60,649 nt of DNA from Bradyrhizobium sp. NAS96.2 (GTDB taxonomy: Bacteria > Pseudomonadota > Alphaproteobacteria > Rhizobiales > Xanthobacteraceae). Position numbers and translations under genes: made by a program. The stretch lies in assembly GCF_001908235.1 (NCBI RefSeq), contig NZ_LGHK01000020.1, positions 1 to 60,649 of the forward strand, given 5' to 3'. Below, piece after piece: positions 33,244 to 42,189 of the stretch; positions within the stretch are counted from its first letter, which is position 1; the number at the start of each line of letters is the position of its first letter. Under the pieces are notes generated by a model, which searched no databases, was not told where the DNA came from, and saw nothing but the letters and a program-made list of their open reading frames with translations.

Positions 33244-34491
33244 CTAACAGAAGTCTTCCCCCTCGATCATCTCGATACTCCCGCGATCCAGCAGATGCGC
33301 GCCGAAGCCGCCGCGCGCCAGCGACGCGGCGATCGGCGGCGAGGCCAGCAGCAGCGCGGCCGTCATCCCAAGCGGCACGGCGCTGAGCCAATCGAGCCGG
33401 AGCGGCGTCAATTCCTCGGCGCTTCCTCGATAGAGGCCTTTGCCCGCGGCGATGCGGCCGCATTCCCGGATCAGGTCGCGCCGCGTGCCGTCGCGCGATG
33501 CGCTGCCGAGCAGCGCCTGCATCGCAAGATGCGTCCGCACGCCGGCGCGGCTCTCGGCCAGCGGCGCCGGCGTCTCGCCGAGCGAGACGCGCAGCAAGAG
33601 ATCGACCAGATCGGTGCCGGACTGGTACGCGTTCATCGGCTCGACCAGCCGCGGGTTGCAGTCGATCAACAGCGGCGTCGCACTGTCGAGCGGCATGATG
33701 ACGTCGACCGAGAGCGCGCCGTGCCAGCCGAGATGCGCACCGATGGTCTCGAGCGCGGCGCGGATCGCCGGCCGGCTCACGCTCTCCTTGATCGCCTCGC
33801 CACCGCCGACGCCGGCCGCAATCTGACGGTAGGCGTGGAAGCCAATGAGCGTGCCGCGGCAGAACACCGACTGCGCCTTCTCGACCGTGCCGGTGATGAG
33901 ATCCTGCACCAGCACCTCGCCGGCAAGATCGCCGGCGGATTCGAGATCGTAGAGCGCGCGGTTGAGATCGCTGGCATCGCGCACGAACCAGACGCCGCGG
34001 CTCGCGGTGCCGACCGAGGTCTTGACCACGGATGGAAACCGCAGGCCGTCGCGCAGCTCGTCGGCCGAGCGCACGATCCGGGTCGGCGGCTGCGGCAGGC
34101 CGAGCTGATCGAGCAGTCGGCTGAAGCCGGCCTTGCTGTGCACGGCGCGATAGACGACGAAATCCGGCAGCGCGACGCCGGCATGCGATGTCAGCCGCGC
34201 TGCGGCACGGGCGAACAGGAAGCCCTGCTCATGGGTCGGCAGCAGCACATCGAAATGCCGCGACGTCAGCAGGCGCTCGACGAAGCCGAGATAGCCGGCC
34301 GGATCCGATCGCAGCGGCGGGCAATGGTGATATTTGCGGACAAAGCGGGAATAGCGCGCCAGGCACCAGCGCGAGGGATCGCAGACCTCGACGTGATGGC
34401 CGGCCAGTCCCAGGATCGTGATCGCCTCGCGGCCGGAGGTGCTGGAGCCCTCCGACACCAGCACGCGGAGCGGCTTTTTGGCGTCGATCAT
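33244..34491 (-). CDS. Stand-alone ATP-grasp protein
   Basis: 415 aa. The N-terminal pre-ATP-grasp domain has VLVSEGSSTSGREAITILG at about 10-28. The central ATP-binding part has FPSVVKTSVGTASRGVWFV at about 153-171, and metal-binding residues are near LLIDCNPRLVEP at about 292-303. ATP-grasp enzymes join a carboxylate to an amine or thiol through an acyl phosphate; the layout is closest to carbamoyl-phosphate-synthase-like single proteins. The C-terminal 80 residues include a hydrophobic stretch (LGMTAALLLASPPIAASL). No partner enzymes are adjacent. Confidence 0.8.
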   Translation of the reverse strand: MIDAKKPLRVLVSEGSSTSGREAITILGLAGHHVEVCDPSRWCLARYSRFVRKYHHCPPLRSDPAGYLGFVERLLTSRHFDVLLPTHEQGFLFARAAARLTSHAGVALPDFVVYRAVHSKAGFSRLLDQLGLPQPPTRIVRSADELRDGLRFPSVVKTSVGTASRGVWFVRDASDLNRALYDLESAGDLAGEVLVQDLITGTVEKAQSVFCRGTLIGFHAYRQIAAGVGGGEAIKESVSRPAIRAALETIGAHLGWHGALSVDVIMPLDSATPLLIDCNPRLVEPMNAYQSGTDLVDLLLRVSLGETPAPLAESRAGVRTHLAMQALLGSASRDGTRRDLIRECGRIAAGKGLYRGSAEELTPLRLDWLSAVPLGMTAALLLASPPIAASLARGGFGAHLLDRGSIEMIEGEDFC

Positions 34492-34652
34492 GACCGATCA
34501 TCACCGCGCGGCCGCACTTTGTCGCCGCCTTTAATGCCGCATGTGTCGATCCGGCACGCCCGTGCCGGGGGCAGCCATGCGCCTGCGTTCATGGACAATT
34601 AGCGGCCAGCCTCTATTTTCGGCCCGCCCTGCCGGGCTTTGCTTCTTATTTG

Positions 34653-34696
34653 ACGCGTTTTCTTTACGCGAACCGGTACCACTTCGCTCGAAAACG
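34653..34696. repeat. Dispersed repeat (GCGTTTTCGAGCGAAGTGG family), inverted copy
   Basis: The reverse complement of this interval is nearly identical to 10340-10383, with differences of one or two bases and one missing base. It lies 27 bp upstream of the MFS start at 34723. Confidence 0.85.
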
Positions 34697-34722
34697 CGCT
34701 GTAAAATCGGGTTGTATCAGCA

Positions 34723-35955
34723 ATGGTCGATATTCTGGCCGCACCGCAGCAAGCGAAAGCCGACGGCGCGCTGCGTACCCTGACCGGGATTTCGGTCGCC
34801 CATTGGGTCAGCCACTTCCATATCTTCGTGCTGCCGATGCTGTTCCCGTTCCTGAAGCAGCAGCTCGGCGTCGGCTATGTCGAACTCGGATTCGCGCTGA
34901 CGGTGTTCGCGGTGGTCTCGGGCCTGACCCAGGCGCCGATCGGCTACCTCGCCGACCATATCGGCGCGCGCAAAATCCTGCTGGTCGGACTGACCGTCGG
35001 CGGCTGCGCGCTGATCGGGCTCGGCCTGCATCTGAGCTATACCTCGCTGATCGTCTGTGCCGTGCTGCTCGGCCTCGCCAACAGCGTCTATCATCCGGCC
35101 GACTACGCGATCCTCTCGGCCCATATGGACGAGGCGCGGATGGGCCGCGCCTTCTCGATCCACACCTTTGCCGGCTTTCTCGGCGGCGCGGTCGCGCCCG
35201 CGATCATGGCAGCGCTCGTCGCCTCGGTCGGCGGCCTCGGCGCGCTGATCGTGGCCGGCGCGGTCGGCCCGCTGGTGGCGCTGTTCCTGATCGTGCTCGG
35301 CATTCCCGATGCCGGCGCCAACAAGAACAAGCCGAAGGACGACGCGGCACCGAAGGCCAGCGTGATCACGCCGGCGCTGATGGTGCTGACCGCGTTCTTC
35401 ACGCTGCTCAGCCTGTCGACCTCGGGCATCAACAATTTCGGCGTCGTCGCGCTGATGGGCGGTTACGGCGCATCGTTCTCGACCGCCAACATCGCGCTGA
35501 CCGCGTTCCTCGGCGCCAGCGCCGCGGGCGTGCTCGCCGGCGGCTATCTCGCCGACTGGACCCATCGCCACAGTCAGCTCGCTGCGGCCTGCTTCGCGGT
35601 CAATGCCGTGCTGGTGCTGCTGATCGCGCTGATGAACCTGCCGCCGGTCGCGCTGACGCTCGCGATGGGGCTTGCCGGATTCCTCGGCGGCGTGATCGCG
35701 CCGTCGCGCGACATGATGGTGCGCAACGCCGCGCCTCCCGGCGCCGCCGGCCGCGCCTTCGGCATCGTCTCCACCGGCTTCAACTTCGGCGGCATTGTCA
35801 GCCCGCTGCTGTTCGGCTGGATCATGGACCAGCGCATGCCGCATTGGGTGTTCGGCGCCTCGGTGGTCTTCATGGTGCTGACCGTGCTGCTCGCGCTGGT
35901 CACCGAGCGCAAGCCGCAGGCCTCCGCGGGCGCTGTCCAGGCGCAGGCGCGTTAG
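34723..35955 (+). CDS. MFS transporter
   Basis: 410 aa with about twelve transmembrane helices. The loop 2-3 motif is a variant of the MFS signature (YLADHIGARKILL at about 76-88). A central cytoplasmic loop is lysine-rich (GANKNKPKDDAAPKAS). The early segment HWVSHFHIFVLPMLFPFL is typical of a rhizobial MFS subfamily without known substrate. Start ATG 34723. It is convergent with the CYTH-CHAD gene, 3 bp between stops. A dispersed repeat sits immediately upstream where a promoter would be. Confidence 0.85.
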   Translation: MVDILAAPQQAKADGALRTLTGISVAHWVSHFHIFVLPMLFPFLKQQLGVGYVELGFALTVFAVVSGLTQAPIGYLADHIGARKILLVGLTVGGCALIGLGLHLSYTSLIVCAVLLGLANSVYHPADYAILSAHMDEARMGRAFSIHTFAGFLGGAVAPAIMAALVASVGGLGALIVAGAVGPLVALFLIVLGIPDAGANKNKPKDDAAPKASVITPALMVLTAFFTLLSLSTSGINNFGVVALMGGYGASFSTANIALTAFLGASAAGVLAGGYLADWTHRHSQLAAACFAVNAVLVLLIALMNLPPVALTLAMGLAGFLGGVIAPSRDMMVRNAAPPGAAGRAFGIVSTGFNFGGIVSPLLFGWIMDQRMPHWVFGASVVFMVLTVLLALVTERKPQASAGAVQAQAR

Positions 35956-35958
35956 GAC

Positions 35959-37548
35959 TCAGCGGCCCCAGAATACGGGCGTCGTCTTGAACCGCCGCCA
36001 ACTCTTGCGCAGCGTTTTCGTCACCGCGATCTGATCGCGGGCCAGCCAGCCGGCCATCGCGCCGATGCCGAGATGCAGCGCAGGCTGGTCGTCCTGCGCG
36101 ATGGTGTGGAGCAGCACGCGCGTGCTGCCAATGTCGCACACCCGGCCGAGACTGTTCTGCAGCCTGGCGAGCCGCTTCACGTAGCGCTTCGCCGGCGCGT
36201 GGGCGGCGTAAAGCGGCAGGAAGAACTCCGCGGCATAGCGCAACTTCTTGAGGTTGATCCTTAGGTTGTGCTGCGCGTGGATATCGAGCCGCCGGAAGCG
36301 CGCACCACGCTTCAACGTCTTGCGATGCAGCCGTTGCAGAATTCGATCGGCAAGCACCGGCATCGGTTGCGACAGGATCGCCAGCGCTTCGCTGTCGATC
36401 TCGTTGCGCCAGCTGCGGCGCTCCACCAGCTGCCCCAGCGAGAGCAGGAAGCGGCTGCAACGGGGATCGGCCAGGACGCCATGCAAGGCGCCGTAGCTCG
36501 ACTTCTGACGCTGTTCGACCGCCTGGCGGAGGCCATCGAGATCGATATCCGGAACCGCTTTGACCAGGCGGGTGATCGTCGTTTCGGCGAACACGTCCCA
36601 ATCCCGCGCCTTGCCGAGCTGCCGCATCAGCCATCTTGCTTCGGCATTGACCGTCAGAAATGCCGGCGATGGAATGTCGCGCCGGAACAGCGCACAGATC
36701 GTCCGCAAGCGCCGCAAGGCCACGCGCATCTGGTGCACGCCTTCGGGGTCGGTCCCCTGCTCGGCCACCGCGTGATTTTTCAGGAGATGATGCCAGCAGG
36801 AGCCCACCAGCAGTGCGATGACGTCGTCGACCGCAAGCTCCGCGGTGATGCCCGACAACTCGGCCTTCACTGCGGATGGCGCAACATCGAACGCCAGCGC
36901 ATAGCCGCGTTCCGCCTTGCTTCGCGTGCCGATCTGCAGCGGCGCCGCGTCGAGCAGCTGCGTTCCGAGATCGAACAGGACGCCGGCATTGCCGCTCTTC
37001 AGTTCGATCTCGATTTCCGACAGCACCTCCTGGCGCGAAGCGGCCTCGATCGTCCCCTCGTCGAATACGACTTCAACCGACGCATCGGGCAGATCGAGCT
37101 GTCGGGCGTGCCGACGCACCTTCGTCTCGAACACCGGCACCAGCGCGTCGTTGCTCAGCGCCGCAACGGGATCGCCGACCTCGTCGGCGGGAAATAGCGT
37201 AAGATCGGGGGTGATACCCCCAACAGGCATCTCCCATTGGCGGCGCATCAGCGGCTGCGCGGCATTGGGGGGAAGCTTCAGCGTCTGGATGAAGCTCTTG
37301 CCGCTGTGGCGGACGCGCAACGACATGCCAAGCTGAAACAGCAGGCGCTCAGCCGTGTCGTAATACACCGTTTCCAGCCGGTGAAATGCGCCGCGATTGC
37401 GCGCATGCTGCACGATGCACGGCGCCTCGCGCAGCTTCTCGAGGCTTCCTTGCGGCGCAAGCAGCTTGAGCTCGAATTCCGTCTGATCGCCATGCGTGAC
37501 AGCAATGGCAGTGCCCGCATCGGTCACGACCGGCCGCCGTCCATTCAA
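35959..37548 (-). CDS. CYTH-CHAD domain protein
   Basis: 529 aa. The N-terminal CYTH domain carries ExExK as Glu24-Phe-Glu26-Leu-Lys28 and spans about 22-210. It belongs to the triphosphate tunnel metalloenzyme superfamily. The C-terminal CHAD domain (about 250-500) has the conserved HQMRVALRRLR helix and basic repeats (RINLKKLRYAAEF, YVKRLARLQNSLG) that bind polyphosphate. Likely a triphosphatase or polyphosphate-associated protein. The start appears to be TTG 37548, five bases after GGGGGCGA; GTG seven codons later is the alternative. Confidence 0.9.
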   Translation of the reverse strand: MNGRRPVVTDAGTAIAVTHGDQTEFELKLLAPQGSLEKLREAPCIVQHARNRGAFHRLETVYYDTAERLLFQLGMSLRVRHSGKSFIQTLKLPPNAAQPLMRRQWEMPVGGITPDLTLFPADEVGDPVAALSNDALVPVFETKVRRHARQLDLPDASVEVVFDEGTIEAASRQEVLSEIEIELKSGNAGVLFDLGTQLLDAAPLQIGTRSKAERGYALAFDVAPSAVKAELSGITAELAVDDVIALLVGSCWHHLLKNHAVAEQGTDPEGVHQMRVALRRLRTICALFRRDIPSPAFLTVNAEARWLMRQLGKARDWDVFAETTITRLVKAVPDIDLDGLRQAVEQRQKSSYGALHGVLADPRCSRFLLSLGQLVERRSWRNEIDSEALAILSQPMPVLADRILQRLHRKTLKRGARFRRLDIHAQHNLRINLKKLRYAAEFFLPLYAAHAPAKRYVKRLARLQNSLGRVCDIGSTRVLLHTIAQDDQPALHLGIGAMAGWLARDQIAVTKTLRKSWRRFKTTPVFWGR

Positions 37549-37727
37549 TGATATCGCCCCCGGTTTTGTTTATGAAGGTTTCATGACATTGGCAAGGCGC
37601 ACCGCCGTATCGCAGCGTGCATTTAGCCGCGTATTTTATCTAAAATTACCCGGTCAAGTTGTTTGTGGCTACTGCGCCAGCCAAGGGGCGAGGAAGCCCG
37701 TCGCGCGAAGCGTCGCACACGACGCAT

Positions 37728-38192
37728 TCATTCCGATCGTCGCGACAGGACCTGCTTCAACAGCGGCTCGATCCGCGACAGCTCATCGAGATGCACCGCA
37801 GACAGTTCGGCGAGATGATCGGCCGCAAGGCGGGTTAGCTTCAGCAGCACCCGTCGCTGGTCGGCGGGATCGAGCACGCGCTCGACCAGCCCGGCCTCGG
37901 CGAGGCGATCGACCAGCTCGACCGTGGTGTGGTGGCGAAGCCGCAGCCGCTCGGCGAGGTCGCCGATCGTGACCGGGCCGCCGCCCGGATAGCCCCGGAT
38001 CGCCAGCAAGGCCTGATGCTGCCGCGGCGTCAGGCCCTCGGCCTTCGCTGCATCCTGGCTGAATTCCAGAAATCGGCGGATCAGATAGCGGAATTGCGAC
38101 AGCGCCTCGTAATCGACCTGGCTGGGAACCCGTTTTCGGGCCTTGATCGGGGATTTGGCCGGCGATTTCGGGGGTCTCTTCATCGCTGCCAT
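37728..38192 (-). CDS. MarR-family transcriptional regulator
   Basis: 154 aa. After a basic leader (KRPPKSPAKSPIKARKR) comes a winged helix-turn-helix of the MarR type: LTPRQHQALLAIRGYPGG, then VTIGDLAERLRLRHHTTVELV and the wing (DQRRVLLKLT). It is divergent from the ClC gene, with a short palindrome in between, so it probably controls ClC and itself. Start ATG 38192; ATG 38183 is possible. No ligand can be predicted. Confidence 0.85.
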   Translation of the reverse strand: MAAMKRPPKSPAKSPIKARKRVPSQVDYEALSQFRYLIRRFLEFSQDAAKAEGLTPRQHQALLAIRGYPGGGPVTIGDLAERLRLRHHTTVELVDRLAEAGLVERVLDPADQRRVLLKLTRLAADHLAELSAVHLDELSRIEPLLKQVLSRRSE

Positions 38193-38214
38193 TCGCTCTC
38201 ACCCGCTTGTAATT

Positions 38215-38231
38215 ATATCGCAATACGATAT
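38215..38231. promoter_or_regulatory. Probable MarR operator between marR and ClC genes
   Basis: ATATCG-CAATA-CGATAT is a perfect 6-bp inverted repeat with a 5-nt spacer in an otherwise GC-rich region. It overlaps the first bases of the ATG at 38230, so binding would block ClC translation start or transcription; alternatively ClC starts at 38272. Confidence 0.6.
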
Positions 38232-40104
38232 GACGCGCCCGTCCACGTCACACGCGAGCCTTCCGCCACCGATGAGCGTCATTTCCACCAAATCGAGCAC
38301 CGCTGCCAAGACCAGTGCCAAGACCAGTGCCAAGACCAGTGCCAAGATCGGCGACAAGGCCAGTCACCTTCTGAGCGACTTCACCACCGATCCGCGCGTC
38401 GTGGTGATCTCGGCGATCGCCGTGTTTGTCTCCGCCGCCGGCGTGCTGGCCGGCGCTGGCCTGCTGGAGCTGATCAAGCTCGCCACCAATATCGCCTATT
38501 TCGGCAAGTTCAGCTTCGCCGACCTGAAATTGCAGAACTCGCCGCTCGGCCTCTGGACAGTGCTGGTGCCGGTCGCGGGCTCGCTGATCATCGGCCTGAT
38601 GGCGCGCTTCGGCAGCGAGAAGATCCGCGGGCACGGCATCCCGGAAGCCATTGAAGCCATCCTGCTCGGCCGTTCACGGCTCGATCCCAAGGTGGCGATC
38701 CTCAAGCCGTTGTCGTCAGCGATCTCGATCGGCACCGGCGGCCCGTTCGGCGCCGAGGGCCCGATCATCATGACCGGCGGCGCGATCGGCTCGCTGATCG
38801 CGCAGATGCTCCCGGTGACGGACAACGAGCGCAAGACCCTGCTGGTGGCCGGCGCCGCCGCCGGCATGACCACCGTGTTCGGAACGCCGATTGCGGCAAT
38901 CATGCTCGCGGTCGAACTGCTGCTGTTCGAATGGACGCCGCGCAGCTTCATTCCCGTCACCGTCGCCGCCGTGGTGGCGGCGGTCGGGCGCACCTTCCTG
39001 CACATGCCGGCGCCGCTGTTTCCGTTCACGGGCAGCGTCGACATCTCGGTGCTGCAGCTCGGCGCCTGGATGCTGATCGGAATCCTCTCCGGGCTGCTGT
39101 CGGGCGTGCTCACCCAGCTGGTTTACGGATTCGAGGACCTGTTCCTGAAGCTGCCGATCCACTGGATGTGGTGGCCGCTGATCGGCGGCCTGGTCGTCGG
39201 TCTCGGCGGCCTGATCGAGCCGCAGGCGCTCGGCGTCGGCTACGACAATCTCGCGTCGATGCTGAGCGGCGACGTGGTGCTGAAGGCCGCGCTATTGCTG
39301 CTCGTGGTGAAGGCCGTGATCTGGTCGGTCGCGCTCGGCTCCGGCACGTCGGGCGGCGTGCTGGCGCCGCTGCTGATCATGGGCGGCGCGATGGGAACGG
39401 CGCTGAGCGGCTATTTGCCGGCCGCGAGCCCCGGCTTCTGGGCGCTGCTGGCGATGGCGGCGACGATGGGCGGCACGATGCGCTCGCCCTTGACCGCGAC
39501 CTTCTTCGCGGTCGAGCTCACCGGCAACACCCACGTGCTGCTGCCGCTGATCGCGGCCTGCTGCAGCGCGCATGGCGTCACGGTGCTGCTGATGCGGCGC
39601 TCGATCCTCACCGAGAAGGTGGCGCGGCGCGGCCATCATCTGGTCCGCGAGTATCGCGTCGATCCCTTCGCGCTGACGCGCGTGCGCGACGTCATGACCA
39701 AGGCGGTCGAGAGCGTCGCCGACACCATGACGCTGCACGGCGCGGCAGCCTTCCTGACCGACCCGAAGACCAGTCATCCGAGCTTTCCGGTCGTCGACGC
39801 CAACCATCACGTGCTCGGGGTGATCGACCCGCCCTCCGTGCTGCGCTGGCGCCGCGCGGGCAAGCATCGCACCGCGACGCTCGGCCAGCTGCTAACGGGG
39901 AGCAAGATCACCGTTGCCTATCCCGACGAATATCTCGACCGACTCGCCGACCGCCTGATGCAGGTCAATGTCTCGCATCTGCCTGTGATCTCGCGCGAGG
40001 ACCAGCGCCTGGTCGGCTATATCGGCTGGAAGGACCTGATGCGCGTGCGCGCCAGGCTGCAGGCCGAGGAGACCCAGAAGACGGCGTTCTTCGGCGCACG
40101 ATAG
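38230..40104 (+). CDS. ClC-type anion channel/antiporter with C-terminal CBS domains
   Basis: 624 aa. The ClC core spans about 50-470. The proton/gating glutamate is kept in GAEGP (Glu176), and the selectivity segments are GHGIPEA (about 134-140) and SGGVLAPLL. The usual first motif is GSGIP; here the serine position is His. The two CBS modules run from about 490 to 610 (VRDVMTKAVESVAD...; LADRLMQVNVSHLPVI...). The N-terminus has a TSAK tandem repeat (12-bp unit at about 38308-38346). Start ATG 38230 overlaps a palindrome, so ATG 38272 is possible. Divergent from marR. Confidence 0.9.
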   Translation: MTRPSTSHASLPPPMSVISTKSSTAAKTSAKTSAKTSAKIGDKASHLLSDFTTDPRVVVISAIAVFVSAAGVLAGAGLLELIKLATNIAYFGKFSFADLKLQNSPLGLWTVLVPVAGSLIIGLMARFGSEKIRGHGIPEAIEAILLGRSRLDPKVAILKPLSSAISIGTGGPFGAEGPIIMTGGAIGSLIAQMLPVTDNERKTLLVAGAAAGMTTVFGTPIAAIMLAVELLLFEWTPRSFIPVTVAAVVAAVGRTFLHMPAPLFPFTGSVDISVLQLGAWMLIGILSGLLSGVLTQLVYGFEDLFLKLPIHWMWWPLIGGLVVGLGGLIEPQALGVGYDNLASMLSGDVVLKAALLLLVVKAVIWSVALGSGTSGGVLAPLLIMGGAMGTALSGYLPAASPGFWALLAMAATMGGTMRSPLTATFFAVELTGNTHVLLPLIAACCSAHGVTVLLMRRSILTEKVARRGHHLVREYRVDPFALTRVRDVMTKAVESVADTMTLHGAAAFLTDPKTSHPSFPVVDANHHVLGVIDPPSVLRWRRAGKHRTATLGQLLTGSKITVAYPDEYLDRLADRLMQVNVSHLPVISREDQRLVGYIGWKDLMRVRARLQAEETQKTAFFGAR

Positions 40105-40264
40105 ACCGCGATGGCTTGCCTGGCGGAACAAATTTCCGCCGGGCGGCAACGCCAAAGCGCGAAGAACTGCCAGCGCATCCCAGAGCTTCATCGGCGATGG
40201 TTGACAGCATCAAGGGCTCACCCATGATGCCGCATAACCAAGAACAGCCTCGGGATGAAATGCC

Positions 40265-41983
40265 ATGACCTCGACCCCAGACCTCGTGATCCGCGGCGGC
40301 ACCATCGCCGATGGCAAGGGCGGCGATCTCTATGAAGCCGATGTCGCTATCAGCGGCGGCAAGATCACCGAAGTCGGCAAGGTCTCCGCCAAGGGCAAGG
40401 AAGAGATCGACGCGCGCGGCAAGCTCGTCGCGCCTGGCTTCGTCGACGTCCACACCCATTACGACGGTCAGGTGACCTGGAGCCAGGACATCACGCCGTC
40501 GTCGCAGAACGGCGTCACCACCGCGATCATGGGCAATTGCGGCGTCAGCTTCGCGCCATGCCGGCCGAGCGACCACAACAGGCTGATCCAGCTGATGGAG
40601 GGCGTCGAGGACATTCCGGAGCCGGTGCTCTCCGCCGGCATTCCCTGGGCGTGGGAGAGCTTCCCCGACTACATGGAGTGGCTGTCGAAGCGCAGCTTCG
40701 ACATGGATATCGGCGCGCAACTGCCGCACGCGGCGCTGCGCGTCTATGTGATGGGCGAGCGCGGCGCGCGCCGCGATCCCGCAACACCGGAAGACAACAA
40801 ACAGATGGCGGCGCTCGCGGGTGATGCGGTGCGAGCGGGCGCGCTGGGATTCTCGACCTCGCGCACGCTCAACCACCGCACCTCGACCGGCGACTACACG
40901 CCGACGCTGAAAGCGGGCGAGGATGAACTGACCGCAATCGCCGGCGCGATGCACGGCGTCGGCCGCAGCGTGCTGCAATTCGTGCTCGACCAGAGCACCG
41001 TGCACGAAGACCTGCCGATGATGCTGCGGGTCGCCGAGAACACCAAGTGCCCGATCTCGTTCTCGGTCGCCCAGGCCGACAAGGCGCCGCGGCGCTGGCG
41101 GCAGACCATGGACACCATCAATGAGGCCGCCGCCCGCGGCCTGTCGATCACGACCCAGATCGCGGCGCGGCCGGTCGGGCTGCTGCTCGGGCTCGAATTG
41201 TCGCGCAACCCGTTCCAGACCCATCCGAGCTATCGTGAGATCGCCAAGTTGCCGCTGGCCGAGCGGCTCGCGCATCTGCGCCGGCCCGAGGTGCGCGCCG
41301 CGATCCTGAGCGAGAGCGCGACGGCGACCGACGATCCGCTGTTCTTCCGGCCGAACTACGACAAAATGTATCTGCTCGGTAATCCGCCGGACTATGAGCA
41401 ACCGCCGGAGAATGCGCTCGGCCCGCAGGCGCGCCGCCAGGGCCGGCAGCCGGAAGAGCTCGCCTATGACGCGATGCTGACCGACGAGGGCCGCGGCATG
41501 CTCTATGTGCCGTTCCTGAATTATGCCGACGGCAATCTCGACGCCGTGCACGAGATGCTGCGCGAGCCCAGTGCCGTGCCGGGCCTGTCCGACGGCGGCG
41601 CGCATTGCGGCATCATCTGCGACGCCAGCTTCCCGACCTATCTCCTGACGCACTGGACGCGCGACCGCAGCCGCGGCGAGAAGCTGTCGATCCCGTTCGT
41701 GATCGCGGCGCAGTCGCGCAAGACCGCGCTGTCGGTTGGACTGACCGATCGCGGCGTGATCGCACCGGGCTTCAAGGCCGACGTCAATGTGATCGACTAC
41801 GACCGGCTGCATCTGCATCCGCCGAAGGTGCATTACGACCTGCCGGTCGGCGGCCGCCGCCTCTTGCAGCAGGTCGACGGCTACGACGCCACCATCGTCT
41901 CGGGCATCGTCACCCAGCGCGACGGCAAGGCCACCGGCGCACGGCCGGGCCGGCTGGTGCGCGGCGCTCGGGGATTGCAGTAG
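40265..41983 (+). CDS. N-acyl-D-amino-acid deacylase-type amidohydrolase
   Basis: 572 aa. The N-terminal strand segment DLVIRGGTIADGKGG is followed by the metal-binding motif DVHTHYDGQVTW at about 60-71, the signature of the D-aminoacylase branch. GNCGVSFAP (about 97-105), a central LDQSTVHED region and a C-terminal SDGGAHCGIICD block with the remaining ligands are present. The family hydrolyses N-acyl-D-amino acids; true substrates vary widely. ATG 40265 follows a TGAAATGCC context with a weak ribosome-binding site. No partner gene adjoins it. Confidence 0.88.
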   Translation: MTSTPDLVIRGGTIADGKGGDLYEADVAISGGKITEVGKVSAKGKEEIDARGKLVAPGFVDVHTHYDGQVTWSQDITPSSQNGVTTAIMGNCGVSFAPCRPSDHNRLIQLMEGVEDIPEPVLSAGIPWAWESFPDYMEWLSKRSFDMDIGAQLPHAALRVYVMGERGARRDPATPEDNKQMAALAGDAVRAGALGFSTSRTLNHRTSTGDYTPTLKAGEDELTAIAGAMHGVGRSVLQFVLDQSTVHEDLPMMLRVAENTKCPISFSVAQADKAPRRWRQTMDTINEAAARGLSITTQIAARPVGLLLGLELSRNPFQTHPSYREIAKLPLAERLAHLRRPEVRAAILSESATATDDPLFFRPNYDKMYLLGNPPDYEQPPENALGPQARRQGRQPEELAYDAMLTDEGRGMLYVPFLNYADGNLDAVHEMLREPSAVPGLSDGGAHCGIICDASFPTYLLTHWTRDRSRGEKLSIPFVIAAQSRKTALSVGLTDRGVIAPGFKADVNVIDYDRLHLHPPKVHYDLPVGGRRLLQQVDGYDATIVSGIVTQRDGKATGARPGRLVRGARGLQ

Positions 41984-42189
41984 AGCCACCACGCCCGATA
42001 GCTCGCTCGCTCATCGGTCCCCAACGGATTGATGGTTTACGAGGCCAATGTCGCGGTGAGCATCCGGTGGATGGGCGTGCGAGCCGGACTGGAACGTCGG
42101 CGATGCCGTTGGCAAGTGGCTGCTTAGCAGCGCGAGCCGGCAACGGATCGACCGGGCCGGCTTCCCGTTGATCTCGGCGGTCGGAATGA

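Noticed and set aside
33142..34602. A plus-strand frame of about 486 codons opposite the ATP-grasp gene
   Set aside because: Antisense artefact: composition is Arg/Gln/Asp-rich without any domain pattern, while the minus strand has ATP-grasp motifs.
38308..38346. Short CRISPR-like array
   Set aside because: The repeats are 12 bp, contiguous without spacers, and in frame within the ClC gene.
39965..41992. A minus-strand frame of about 675 codons opposite the D-aminoacylase-type gene
   Set aside because: It mirrors a gene with clear family motifs on the plus strand and has typical antisense composition for GC-rich DNA.
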